64,000 nucleotides of DNA from Ruania alba. GTDB taxonomy: Bacteria > Actinomycetota > Actinomycetes > Actinomycetales > Beutenbergiaceae. The translations under genes were made by a program, and so were the position numbers. The notes beneath the pieces were generated by a model. It made no database searches, had not been told where the DNA came from, and was given only the letters and a program-made list of their open reading frames with translations. The stretch is taken from NCBI RefSeq assembly GCF_900105765.1, contig NZ_FNTX01000001.1, forward strand, positions 186,001 through 250,000, in the 5' to 3' direction. The stretch's first letter is position 1. Every line of letters starts with the position of its first letter. Of the stretch, positions 33,863 through 43,544 are shown in pieces.

Positions 33863-35008
33863 TCAGTGCACCTCGGCGGTGCCGTCGGCAACGGCGCGGG
33901 CGGCGAGGTCGCCGGCCGCGCGCCGATCGACCTTCCCGGGGCCGCGGTGGGGTAACGCTGCGACGCGGACCAGCGCACGGGGTGCGTACGGGCCGCCACC
34001 AGCCTCGGTGCGCAGGGCCGCCAAGGTGGACCGGCCCACGACGACGGCCGTCACCAGCTCGCCCCAGGTCGGGTCCGGGACGCCGACCACCACGCACTCC
34101 TGAAGACCTGCTGCTTCGGACAGTCGGCGCTCCACCTCGTGGGGATGGACGTTCACGCCACCGGTCACCAGGACGTCGTCCAATCGGCCGTGCACGACCA
34201 GTCGGTCATCCGCCCAGGAGCCCGAGTCGGTGGTGCGCAACCAGCGCCGGCCCTCCTCGGTCACCAGCTCCGAGGTGGCTGCACCGGCCGCCCCGGCGTC
34301 GTGACCAGGTGCCTGCAGATAGGCCTCGGCGAGCACCGGTCCGCTGATCTCGATCCGGCCACTGGCCGCCAGCCGGACCGTCACGCCCTGGAGCGGGACG
34401 CCGTCGTACACGCACCCGCCGCACGTCTCGGTCATCCCGTAGGTGGTGACCACGGAGATGCCGGCCTGCCGGGCCCGCTCGAGCAGCGGTGCCGGGGTGG
34501 CGGCGCCGCCCACGAGCACTGCGGCGCAGGTGCGCAGTGCGGCGAGCGCGCCGCTGGCGTTGGAGTCGAGCACCCGCACCAGCTGCGTCGGCACCAGGGA
34601 CACGTATCGAGGCACGTCGGTGCGCATCCGGGTGATCGCAGCGGCCAGCTCGGCCGGGTTGAACGGGCCCTCCGGCGTGAGCTCCGGCTCCGTGCCCGCC
34701 TCGAGCGAACGGACCAGGACCTGCACCCCGGCCACGTGGTCCGGCGGCAGGGTCAGTAGCCACTGCCCAGGTCCGCTGAGCCGCTCATGCGTAGCCGCCG
34801 CGCTCGCGCGGAGGGCTGCGGCGCTCAACGCCACGGCGCGGCTCGTGCCGGAGGTGGATCCGGACGTGCCGAGCACCAGCGCGAGGCCGGGATGGTCGAG
34901 TGCCTGAGCGCGGACTCGCTCGGCCGCGGGGCCGACCAGCAGGGGCGGTCCGCCGGCGAGCGCCTCCTGGAGCCGGGGCAGCAGGCTGGGTACGGCGGGA
35001 CGAGGCAC
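33863..35008 (-). CDS. menE: o-Succinylbenzoate-CoA ligase
   Basis: A 381-residue acyl-CoA synthetase that activates o-succinylbenzoate with ATP and CoA, shorter than E. coli MenE as in other actinobacteria. Seen: P-loop LVLGTSGSTSGTSRAVALS, the TTYGMTETCGGCVYDGVPL adenine-binding block, RTTDSGSWADDRLVVHGRLDD, and the C-terminal hinge and lysine (HRGPGKVDRRA). GTG at 35008 chosen because PAVPSLLPRLQEALAGG starts the domain; a much longer upstream frame is a shadow of the divergent lipoprotein gene. Works with MenC upstream and MenB downstream in the pathway. Confidence 0.93.
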   Translation of the reverse strand: MPRPAVPSLLPRLQEALAGGPPLLVGPAAERVRAQALDHPGLALVLGTSGSTSGTSRAVALSAAALRASAAATHERLSGPGQWLLTLPPDHVAGVQVLVRSLEAGTEPELTPEGPFNPAELAAAITRMRTDVPRYVSLVPTQLVRVLDSNASGALAALRTCAAVLVGGAATPAPLLERARQAGISVVTTYGMTETCGGCVYDGVPLQGVTVRLAASGRIEISGPVLAEAYLQAPGHDAGAAGAATSELVTEEGRRWLRTTDSGSWADDRLVVHGRLDDVLVTGGVNVHPHEVERRLSEAAGLQECVVVGVPDPTWGELVTAVVVGRSTLAALRTEAGGGPYAPRALVRVAALPHRGPGKVDRRAAGDLAARAVADGTAEVH

Positions 35009-35054
35009 GTGCTCAGGGTACGGGCCCAGCGGCCGGACCTCGTAGAGTAGGCGG

Positions 35055-36173
35055 GTGCCCGCTGTCGCGCTCCCGACCCACCGACGCCCTCGTCGCGCTG
35101 CCCCATGGGCGGCGTCCTTGCTGGTGCTGGCCTTGGCGGCCGGATGTTCGGCCGGGGAGGACCCGGAACCCTCGCCGACACCGACCACCTCATCCCCGTC
35201 GCCCACGCCGAGCCCGTCACCGACGCCCGTGATCGCGGACAAGCAGGCGCCGCCGGAGCCGGAGATCACCCCGCGGTGGCCGCTCACCGGGGAAGTGGCG
35301 GGCGAGGAGCTGTCCGACCGGCCCGCCCTGTCGATCAAGATCGAGAACTCGGAGCAGGCGCGCCCGCAGACGGGCCTGCAGGCCGCGGACGTGGTGTGGG
35401 AAGAGATGGTGGAGGGTGGGATCACCCGGTTCAATGCCGTCTACCACTCGGACCTGCCGGCCCAGGTGGGACCGATCCGGTCGGTCCGTCCGATGGACTC
35501 GGCCATCTCCGCGCCGTACGGCGGGCTGCTGGTGGCCTCCGGCGGCCAGGCCCCCTTCATCAACAGCATCCGCAATGCCGGACTGCAGGTGCTCACCGAC
35601 GACCTCGGGCACGGCGGATTCACCCGCAGCAGCGCCCGGTTCGCCCCGCACAACCTCTACGGCACGCCGTCCCTGTTCCTGGACCAGGCCGACGGTGGCC
35701 ACTCTGACCCGCCTGCTGAGCAGCTGGAGTTCTCCCGCCGCGCCGAGGGCGCGACGGCTGTCACCGACGGAAGCCCTGCGGACGGTGTGCAGATCTCCTT
35801 CCCGCGCGCAACGCCGTCGTGGGTCTGGAGCGCGAGCGACGACGCGTGGCGGCGCAGCGAGGGCGGCGACTCGGCCACCACAGAGGATGCCGGGCGAATC
35901 ACGGCAGTGAACCTCGTGGTGCTGCGGGTCCAAGTCTCCACCACCGCCTATGTGGACCCCTCGGGAGCCAATGTGCCCGAGACGATCATGTCCGGCAGCG
36001 GCGAGGCGATCGTGGCCAGCGGGGGACGTTCGCTTGAGGTGACCTGGTCCAAGGACGGTCCGAGCGACCCGCTCGTGCTGACCACCTCCGACGGCGAGAC
36101 GGTCGAGCTGGCCCCAGGCAACACATGGATCGAACTGGTGCCCACGTCGGGCTCCAGCGTCCGCATCTCCTGA
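35055..36173 (+). CDS. DUF3048 (YerB-like) lipoprotein
   Basis: A 372-residue exported lipoprotein. The signal peptide ends LVLALAAGCSAG; a Pro/Thr/Ser linker (SPTPTTSSPSPTPSPSPTP) follows. The DUF3048 domain begins around residue 75: PLTGEVAGEELSDRPALSIKIEN, ARPQTGLQAADVVWEEMVEGG, ITRFNAVYHSDLPAQVGPIRS, and the C-terminal DUF3048_C part (LEVTWSKDGPSDPL) closes it. B. subtilis YerB is the known relative; its biochemical function remains unclear, a cell-envelope role is assumed. GTG start, divergent from menE. Confidence 0.88.
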   Translation: MPAVALPTHRRPRRAAPWAASLLVLALAAGCSAGEDPEPSPTPTTSSPSPTPSPSPTPVIADKQAPPEPEITPRWPLTGEVAGEELSDRPALSIKIENSEQARPQTGLQAADVVWEEMVEGGITRFNAVYHSDLPAQVGPIRSVRPMDSAISAPYGGLLVASGGQAPFINSIRNAGLQVLTDDLGHGGFTRSSARFAPHNLYGTPSLFLDQADGGHSDPPAEQLEFSRRAEGATAVTDGSPADGVQISFPRATPSWVWSASDDAWRRSEGGDSATTEDAGRITAVNLVVLRVQVSTTAYVDPSGANVPETIMSGSGEAIVASGGRSLEVTWSKDGPSDPLVLTTSDGETVELAPGNTWIELVPTSGSSVRIS

Positions 36174-36200
36174 CTATGACGAGCCTTCGAGGAGCCTCAC

Positions 36201-36968
36201 TTGAGTGACGTGCGTATCGGTGTACAACTGCAGCCCCAGCATGCGGGGGAGTACGGGCTGATCCGGGACGCGGTGCTCCGCGCCGAGGAGGCCGGGGTGG
36301 ACGTGGTGTTCAACTGGGACCACTTCTACCCGCTCACCGGCGACCCGGACGGCTACCACTACGAGTGCTGGACGATGCTCGGTGCCTGGGCGGAGCAGAC
36401 CGAGCGGGTGCAGATCGGTGCGCTGGTGACCGGCGGCGGATACCGCAACCCGGACCTGCTGGCCGACATGGCCCGTACCGTCGACCACATCAGCGGTGGC
36501 CGGCTGATCCTCGGCGTCGGCGCCGGGTGGAACGAGCGGGACTACACCGAGTACGAGTACGAGTTCGGCACCCCGGGTACGCGCCTCGCCCTGTTCAAGG
36601 AGTACCTTCCCCGGATCGTCTCCCGGCTGGAGCGGCTGACCCCACGCGCCGCCGGGGACCTGCCCGTGCTGGTCGGCGGTGGTGGTGAGCGCAAGACGCT
36701 GCGCCTGGTGGCCGAGCACGCGAACATCTGGCACGGCTTCGGCGACCTGGAGACCTTCACGCACAAGAGTGGCGTGCTCGAACGGCACTGCGCCGACGTG
36801 GGCCGGGACCCGGCCGAGATCGCCCGGTCGACCGGTTGGCCCGGGGTCGAGCAGGCCGAGGAGTTCGTCGCAGCCGGTGCGAGCCTGTTCACCATCGGCA
36901 CCAGTGGCCCGGACTACGACCTGGACGAGGTGCGGGCGGCAGTCGCCTGGCGGGACACGCGCGGCTGA
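36201..36968 (+). CDS. LLM class F420-dependent oxidoreductase
   Basis: A 255-residue luciferase-like flavin/F420 TIM-barrel enzyme. Seen: GVQLQPQHAGEYGLIRDAVL at the N-terminus, VFNWDHFYPLTG, a mid-protein GALVTGGGYRNPDLLADMA and DHISGGRLILGVGAGWNERDY, typical for F420-dependent members. The start is TTG at 36201, marked by CGAGGAG eight bases upstream and by the N-terminal strand SDVRIGVQLQ. Substrate unknown. It starts 27 bp after the DUF3048 gene and may be co-transcribed. F420 use is assigned by family, not seen. Confidence 0.85.
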   Translation: MSDVRIGVQLQPQHAGEYGLIRDAVLRAEEAGVDVVFNWDHFYPLTGDPDGYHYECWTMLGAWAEQTERVQIGALVTGGGYRNPDLLADMARTVDHISGGRLILGVGAGWNERDYTEYEYEFGTPGTRLALFKEYLPRIVSRLERLTPRAAGDLPVLVGGGGERKTLRLVAEHANIWHGFGDLETFTHKSGVLERHCADVGRDPAEIARSTGWPGVEQAEEFVAAGASLFTIGTSGPDYDLDEVRAAVAWRDTRG

Positions 36969-37080
36969 CACGTCCACCCACGGGATGATGCCGAGGTGAG
37001 TCACCGGGGTGACCCGTCGGCGTCAGGTCGATCCTGGGGGCCGATGTGGCACCCGACGCCCCGGCGCGAGGATCGATCAC

Positions 37081-37242
37081 ATGACGACGATCGATGCTCG
37101 AGATGGAACCGACCCGCGCCCCGTGCGGGACTCCCTGCTGCCCGCTGCCTTGTCCCTGATCGCCGCGCTCGCGGTGCTCAGCGGCCTCGCGGCCGTCGCC
37201 GGCTTCGCGGTGCGCGCCGCGGTCGGTTTCTTCGCGGGCTAA
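37081..37242 (+). CDS. Small hypothetical single-TM protein (53 aa)
   Basis: A 53-residue product with a charged 15-residue N-terminus (MTTIDARDGTDPRPVRD) and one long hydrophobic segment of Ala/Leu/Val. A moderate ribosome binding site (GAGGATC) precedes the ATG. It lies between the LLM oxidoreductase and the convergent FAD-enzyme gene, with 16 bp to the latter's stop. I recognise no family; coding is likely from codon pattern and start context only. Confidence 0.45.
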   Translation: MTTIDARDGTDPRPVRDSLLPAALSLIAALAVLSGLAAVAGFAVRAAVGFFAG

Positions 37243-37258
37243 TTCGAGGTCGCTGTGA

Positions 37259-38635
37259 TCACGCCGAGGTGGCCGGTGGGACGTTCTGGTTGAGCCGGAA
37301 CACGTTGTCCGGGTCCCAGGTGGCCTTGACGGTCGCGAGCCGGTCCCAGGTCGTCTCCGGGTAGGCGGTGCGCACGCGATCGGGACCTTCGTCGGCGACG
37401 TGGTTCACCTCGACGGCGCTCGCCCAGGGGCGGAGCCGGTCCCAGCAGCGTTCGGCCCACTGCTGGTACGGACCCACGTCGTTCTCGCCCGGGGGCCAGG
37501 CACCGGCGATCTCGAGGTTGTAGGCAACATCCCGGTGTGCGAAGGCGGTGGCCGCGGGGTCGACCCTCGCCACGGCTCCGCCGAGCGGGAGTATCAGGAC
37601 ACTGCTCATCCCGGGCGGAAGGTCGTCGGTTTCGTGGACCAGCGTGGCCACGGCGTCATCGGGCAGATCCGCGAGCAGGTGTGCGCGCATGTGGAATCCG
37701 GCAGACCCGTTGAAGCCGTCGAAGAGGTGCTGGAGCTCGGCGAACGGCATCGGCCCCACGAGATCGGCCGCCGGTTCCGCAATCTGGCGCAGCGGCGCGA
37801 TCACCGAGTCGCCCTCGGTCAGGTCTCCGGTCCAGCAGATGGCCACCAGGACCGCGGGCGCGCCCTGCAGGTCGGCGGGGACGAACGGCGCCGGCGGGGC
37901 GGTGGTGAGAGCCGCCATGACGCTGAGTTGCTCCGAGGAGGCGTTCAGGTCCCGCAGCGTGACGAGCACGTCATGGACCCGGTCACGCGGGTAGACCAGC
38001 ATGCCGCCGTACACCGTCGGCAGCGGGTGGAGCTGAATGGTCACCGACGTCGCGATCCCGAAGTTCCCGCCGCCCCCGCGCAGGCCCCAGAACAGATCGG
38101 GGTTCTCGTCCTCGGCTGCCCGAACGACGCGACCGTCCGCGGTGACAACGGTGGAATCGAGCAGGTTGTCGCACGCCAGGCCGTACTCGCGGGCCAGCCA
38201 GCCGATCCCGCCTCCGAGCAGCAGTCCGCTCACTCCGACGCCCGAGACGTGGCCGCCGACCGGGGCGAGGCCGTGCTCGGCGGCGGCATCGGCGACCATG
38301 CCCCAGCGGACTCCCGGCCCGATCCGGGCGCACGGTGTCTGCGGATCGATCTCGATCTGGTCCATCCCACCGAGGTCGATGACGATGCCGTCGTGACAGG
38401 TGCCGTGACCGGCGAAGCTGTGCCCGCCGCCGCGTACGGCCAGGGGGACGTCGTGCTGTCGTGCGAGCGCGACGACCTCGCGCACGTCCTCGACCGAGCG
38501 GCAGCGCACCACTGCCCGCGGGTATCGATCCACGGCGGCGTTCCACACCCGCCGTGCCGCGTCGTACTCCGGGTCACCAGGGCGGACCACGGGCGGCGAC
38601 AGTGCGGCCAGGGCGTCGTCCAGGAGAGTTGACAT
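37259..38635 (-). CDS. FAD-linked (BBE-type) oxidoreductase
   Basis: A 458-residue berberine-bridge-enzyme-like flavoprotein. The FAD PCMH domain contains the covalent-attachment His region VRGGGHSFAGHGTCHDGIVI and the loop VGGHVSGVGVSGLLLGGGIG followed by WGLRGGGGNFGI. The C-terminal BBE motif is present as DRLATVKATWDPDNVFRLNQN. Such enzymes oxidise sugars, alkaloids or other alcohols with oxygen. GAGGAGG precedes the ATG. No clear partner gene; the substrate cannot be predicted. It is on the minus strand and convergent with a small membrane-protein gene. Confidence 0.88.
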   Translation of the reverse strand: MSTLLDDALAALSPPVVRPGDPEYDAARRVWNAAVDRYPRAVVRCRSVEDVREVVALARQHDVPLAVRGGGHSFAGHGTCHDGIVIDLGGMDQIEIDPQTPCARIGPGVRWGMVADAAAEHGLAPVGGHVSGVGVSGLLLGGGIGWLAREYGLACDNLLDSTVVTADGRVVRAAEDENPDLFWGLRGGGGNFGIATSVTIQLHPLPTVYGGMLVYPRDRVHDVLVTLRDLNASSEQLSVMAALTTAPPAPFVPADLQGAPAVLVAICWTGDLTEGDSVIAPLRQIAEPAADLVGPMPFAELQHLFDGFNGSAGFHMRAHLLADLPDDAVATLVHETDDLPPGMSSVLILPLGGAVARVDPAATAFAHRDVAYNLEIAGAWPPGENDVGPYQQWAERCWDRLRPWASAVEVNHVADEGPDRVRTAYPETTWDRLATVKATWDPDNVFRLNQNVPPATSA

Positions 38636-38738
38636 GAGCGAACCTCCTCGAACCTCACTGCCAGGCTACTCCGGTGGTACCTGAAGCCAAGGGCCTGGGG
38701 AGTGGCGTGGCCCCACTCGCGTCGGCGACTGACGACCT

Positions 38739-39500
38739 CTAGATGAGGACGCTGGCGATGCGGAGGTCGACACTGCACACGGGGCATGTCGCATTGCCGA
38801 ACAGGTAGCGGAACTGGTCGGCGACACGCTGTCGGTCATTCTGGGTGGCGAGATCGAGAAGCCGTGCTTCGGTCCCAGCAACATTCGCTGTGGGTTTGAC
38901 CGGCGTCGATCCTTCGCTCACGTCCTGACGAGTGACCGTGGCTGGAAGATCGTCGATGTGCAGGACCAGAGCCGCAGCGCACCCAGCGCATTCCATCGGC
39001 GCTTCACCGTCCGCAAGATAGCTGAGGTTTCTTGACCAAGGACCGCCATCCTCGAATGACGTCAAGGTCTCGAGGCCGTAGATGAACTCGAGGTCAGTTC
39101 CTGCGAGTTCAATGCCCCGTTCTGCGATCGCGTGCAACTGTGCGACTTCTGCCCCGTATCGCCGGCGCACCGCGGCTGGCTCCTCCGGCCCATCGATGGA
39201 GGCAAGGATGGCGCCCGCGAGTTGGAGCGGGGCGGAATAGCCGCGAGGGTCCTGGCTCAGACACATAGCCGTCAGGATCGGCAGGGCAGCGTAGCTCGCG
39301 CTGTACACGGTGCCCTGGTGACAGAGGGCGGTCCAGAGGTCATCCCAGCAGTCGTCGAAGGCTGTGCCCGACGCCGCCGCACGGCGGAGCATCGCGGGGA
39401 CCATCTCGGCGCTGCCGTACCCGCACCGAAGTGAGGCCCAGTCGTCCTCCGTCTTGCCGCGTGCGAAGCCCACGTCGAGACGGTACCTGTCAGGAATCAT
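38739..39500 (-). CDS. Hypothetical protein with C-terminal CxxC pairs
   Basis: A ~253-residue protein I cannot name. An N-terminal region with YRLDVGFARGKTEDDWASL is followed by LWTALCHQGTVYSASYAALPILTAM and by alpha-helical repeats (APLQLAGAILASIDG) resembling HEAT-like proteins of actinobacteria that carry the same HQGTVYxASYAA block. Two Cys pairs near the end (ECAGC and TCPVC) could bind zinc. ATG at 39500 is a choice; a TTG at 39614 would add 38 residues and overlap the upstream gene. It follows the next listed gene on the same strand. The paired small genes here look accessory. Confidence 0.55.
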   Translation of the reverse strand: MIPDRYRLDVGFARGKTEDDWASLRCGYGSAEMVPAMLRRAAASGTAFDDCWDDLWTALCHQGTVYSASYAALPILTAMCLSQDPRGYSAPLQLAGAILASIDGPEEPAAVRRRYGAEVAQLHAIAERGIELAGTDLEFIYGLETLTSFEDGGPWSRNLSYLADGEAPMECAGCAAALVLHIDDLPATVTRQDVSEGSTPVKPTANVAGTEARLLDLATQNDRQRVADQFRYLFGNATCPVCSVDLRIASVLI

Positions 39501-39588
39501 CGCGGCACGCCAGTATCCGGGTAGGCCCTTGGAGCGCACCGCCGGTTCACCGTCGCAGCCCGGCCCTACGGCGGCCCGTCCTAGTGGC

Positions 39589-39930
39589 TCATCGAAACTC
39601 ACGGACGACTTCAATCAGGCCGACGATGTGCCGGTTGAACTCGTCAAGGTCTTCCGCGGGGATCCAGTACTCCAGGATCGTCTGCCCTCCAGCTTGCTGG
39701 ACGTCGTACTGGTCGAGGAAGGCTCTCTCGACCTCGAAGCGCGTCACGTAGCCCACGCCGCTTGCCTTGACGTTCCAGTCGCGGGCGATCCGAACGGCGT
39801 ACTCCTCGCTGAGAACGGGGTAGAAGATCGGCTGCTCGGGCAGCCGTGCCGGCCACGCACGCCATCCGGAGGCCGCCACCAGGTCGAGCTCGTCCGGACC
39901 TGTCGGACGCCAGAGTGTGACGGTTTCCAT
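39589..39930 (-). CDS. Small protein of the 'ADP-ribosylation/crystallin J1' annotated type
   Basis: A 113-residue cytosolic protein with a well-conserved pattern seen in many bacteria: LWRPTGPDELDLVAASGW, RLPEQPIFYPVLSEEYA, ARDWNVKASGVGYVTRFEV, and EYWIPAEDLDEFNRHIVG at the end. These are commonly annotated 'ADP-ribosylation/crystallin J1' but no catalytic activity is known to me. ATG start at 39930. It precedes the hypothetical CxxC-protein gene and probably shares its transcript. The region looks less GC-rich in its codons than the flanking men genes. Confidence 0.65.
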   Translation of the reverse strand: METVTLWRPTGPDELDLVAASGWRAWPARLPEQPIFYPVLSEEYAVRIARDWNVKASGVGYVTRFEVERAFLDQYDVQQAGGQTILEYWIPAEDLDEFNRHIVGLIEVVREFR

Positions 39931-39985
39931 CCACGCAACCTAGCTCACGCACGTTCTCCACGCCGTGGAGCGGCGGCATCTGCTC

Positions 39986-40017
39986 GCCGTCAACGCGCGT
40001 GGCGAGTTCCTGACGGC
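39986..40017. terminator. Hairpin downstream of menB
   Basis: A 7-bp perfect stem GCCGTCA (39986-39992) with TGACGGC (40011-40017), seven bases beyond the menB stop. Weak but well placed as a terminator; no U-tract. Confidence 0.4.
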
Positions 40018-40023
40018 TCGGGA

Positions 40024-40983
<960 letters not shown>

Positions 40984-41234
40984 TGTAGTCAGCAGAGCGG
41001 CCGAAGCCCCATCGGCTCACCGGCCACTGTCCATGCCGCAGTGGGATACTTCGCCTCGTTTCTGTCTGGCCATGGCGGCACCTATCGACCTGCTTTCGCC
41101 GATGCCGAATCGACGTTGTACTTCCCCGACGAACGGAGTGCACTCTCGCTAGCGGTCGGAGCCGGACATGCGACTCGCAACCAATGACCTGGAGCGCATG
41201 CCGTGCCACGAGTTCGACAGAGAGAGACAACGCA

Positions 41235-42536
41235 ATGAAGCGAACCTGGATAACCTTTGGCGCGCCGGCACTCGCTGGTGCGCTCGCCCTGACAGCGTGC
41301 AGCAGCGATGCCGAGAGCAGTGGCGGCACGGAGAACGAAGCCGTCGAGGAGATCACGCTCTCGGCGTGGAGCGTCAGCATCACACCGGAGTTCAATGCGC
41401 TGATCGACGCCTACAATGCGCAGAACCCGGACACCCCGGTCGCGATCCAAGAGTACAACGCGACGGAGTACAGCACGCAGATCATTGCGGACCTGGCTGC
41501 TGATTCAGCCCCGCACCTCATCACCCTCAAGAGCCTCAACGATCTCATCACGCTGCACGAGGGTGACCAGCTCCTGGACGTGTCCGACATCGCCGCGGAG
41601 AACGATCCGCCGATCGTCGGCCTGGACACCTATACGATCGATGACGTCACGTACGCGATTCCGTTCCGTCAGGACGCCTGGTACCTGTTCTACAACAAGG
41701 ACCTGTTCGACGCTGCCGGGATCGAGTACCCGGACGGGTCGTGGACGTGGGACGACTACGCCGCCGCTGCCGAGGAGTTGACCGAGGCGTTGGACGCCGC
41801 CGGATCCGACGCCTACGGCACCTTCCAGCAGCACTGGGGCGACCTCGTCCTGGCGTTCGCGAACACCCAGGATCCGGAGGCGGACGTGCTTTCCGGTGAG
41901 TGGGAGTACCTGGTGCCCTGGTACGAGCGAACGCTTGCGCTGCAAGACGCGGGAGCGCAAGTCACGTACGGATCGATCACTACCAACTCAACCGACTACA
42001 AGGCTGTCTTCGGCACGCAACAGACGGCGATGATGCCGATGGGGTCGTGGTACGTGGGCGTGCTGCTGGCTCAGCAGGAGAGTGGTGACGCGGATGACTT
42101 CGCGTGGGGTTTCGCGCCCGCTCCTCAGCCCAATGCATCCACTATCGAATCGCCCGTCTCGCCGGGATCGCCGACCGGGATCGGAATCAACTCGGGGGTA
42201 TCCGGCCCGGAGCTGGACGCAGCACGAGACTTCCTGGCGTTTGTCGCCAGCGAGGAAGCGGGCGTCGCTGTGGCCGAGGTGGGGATCTCCCCTGCATATG
42301 GCAGCGAGGCAGTCACCGACGCGTACTTCTCGGTGAGTGAAATGCCGTCGGACGACCTGTCCAGTTTCGCCTTCGCGGAGAGTGCGCCCCGCTTGGGATT
42401 CCCCGTCGATGAGCTCACTCCGTCCCTGCAGAACATCCTGAACGATGCTCACTCGGCGATCCTCGCCGGGACGGTCTCCCCGGCCGACGGCATCGCCGAG
42501 GCGATGGAGCGGGCGCAGTCCGAGGTGCTCGGCTAA
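41235..42536 (+). CDS. ABC transporter sugar-type solute-binding lipoprotein
   Basis: A 433-residue extracytoplasmic binding protein of the MalE/UgpB type (family 1). The lipoprotein signal ends ALALTAC with lipid Cys 22. Seen: ITLSAWSVSITPEFNALID, YAIPFRQDAWYLFYNKDLFD, DGSWTWDDYAAAAEEL, and a C-terminal helix that ends EAMERAQSEVLG. First gene of the import operon with two permeases. No ATPase gene is in the cluster, so it must borrow a shared MsmK/MalK-type ATPase. The ligand cannot be told; family members bind oligosaccharides or glycerol phosphate. The downstream enzymes hint at a glycoside or aromatic conjugate. Confidence 0.92.
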   Translation: MKRTWITFGAPALAGALALTACSSDAESSGGTENEAVEEITLSAWSVSITPEFNALIDAYNAQNPDTPVAIQEYNATEYSTQIIADLAADSAPHLITLKSLNDLITLHEGDQLLDVSDIAAENDPPIVGLDTYTIDDVTYAIPFRQDAWYLFYNKDLFDAAGIEYPDGSWTWDDYAAAAEELTEALDAAGSDAYGTFQQHWGDLVLAFANTQDPEADVLSGEWEYLVPWYERTLALQDAGAQVTYGSITTNSTDYKAVFGTQQTAMMPMGSWYVGVLLAQQESGDADDFAWGFAPAPQPNASTIESPVSPGSPTGIGINSGVSGPELDAARDFLAFVASEEAGVAVAEVGISPAYGSEAVTDAYFSVSEMPSDDLSSFAFAESAPRLGFPVDELTPSLQNILNDAHSAILAGTVSPADGIAEAMERAQSEVLG

Positions 42537-42608
42537 CCCCACCCACTCTCGCACCGGCCGGCCGCGCACCGCGGCCGGCCGGTGCCCCTTGAATCGACGA
42601 GGAGAACC

Positions 42609-43544
42609 ATGGCGACGACGGCTGTGGACGCCTCCGCTGCACCGACGCCACCACGGCGCCGGGCCCGCAGCAGCAGGCTCACGCTTCGCAACACCTTCAT
42701 CGGGTGGACCTTCATCCTGCCCAACTTCATCGGCTTCGCGGTGCTCACGCTCGTGCCGGTGCTCATCCTGTTCTACCTCGCCTTCACGTCCTGGAACGCG
42801 TTCGGGCAGGCGGACTGGATCGGCTTGGAGAACTTCGAGCGGCTGCTCACCGACGGCACGTTCCACACCGCGCTGGCCAACACCGCCTACTACGCGCTGA
42901 TGCACATCCCCCTCACGCTGGCGGCCTCGCTCGGTCTGGCACTGCTGCTGAACCACAAGATGCGTGGGATCGCGTTCTTCCGCACCGTGGCGTTCTTCCC
43001 CTACATCACCTCGATCGTGGCGATCGCGGTGGTCTGGAACATGCTGTTCTCCCCCGATTCGGGTCCGATCAACCAGTTCCTGATGGCGGTGGGGATCGAC
43101 AACCCGCCCGGATGGACCACCTCGGCCAGCTGGTCGATGCCCTCGATCGTGCTGGTGAGCGTGTGGCGCGAGATGGGCTACTACATGCTGCTGTTCCTGG
43201 CTGGGCTGCAGGCCATCCCGCGCGAGCTCTACGAGGCCGCCCGGGTGGACGGTGCGCACGCGGTCCAGCGGTTCTGGAACGTGACCGTGCCGAGCCTACG
43301 ACCCACCACGTTCTTCGTGACTGTGATCCTGACGATCCAGAGCTTCAAGATCCTCGACCTGATCCTGGTGATGACCGACGGCGGCCCCGGCACCTCAACC
43401 CTGGTCCTCGCCCAGTACATCTACCGCAAGGGCTTCGAGGAGAACGACTTCGGCTACGCCTCCGCCGTGGCGGTGGTGCTGTTCTTCATCTGCCTCGCCC
43501 TCACGGTGGTGCAGTTCCTGCTGAACAAGAGGAGGGAGGTCTGA
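42609..43544 (+). CDS. ABC sugar permease, MalF/UgpA type
   Basis: A 311-residue inner-membrane permease with six helices. Helix 1 is FIGWTFILPNFIGFAVLTLV; the EAA-loop that contacts the ATPase is visible as ELYEAARVDGAHAVQRFWN, followed by TVPSLRPTTFFV. ATG at 42609 with GAGGAG before it. TGATG junction with the next permease. Forms a heterodimer with it and receives substrate from the binding protein 5' of it. Confidence 0.93.
   Translation: MATTAVDASAAPTPPRRRARSSRLTLRNTFIGWTFILPNFIGFAVLTLVPVLILFYLAFTSWNAFGQADWIGLENFERLLTDGTFHTALANTAYYALMHIPLTLAASLGLALLLNHKMRGIAFFRTVAFFPYITSIVAIAVVWNMLFSPDSGPINQFLMAVGIDNPPGWTTSASWSMPSIVLVSVWREMGYYMLLFLAGLQAIPRELYEAARVDGAHAVQRFWNVTVPSLRPTTFFVTVILTIQSFKILDLILVMTDGGPGTSTLVLAQYIYRKGFEENDFGYASAVAVVLFFICLALTVVQFLLNKRREV

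Noticed and set aside
36991-37013. Hairpin GTCACC/GGTGAC after the LLM oxidoreductase gene
   Set aside because: The stem has six pairs and a two-base loop, too tight for a convincing terminator.
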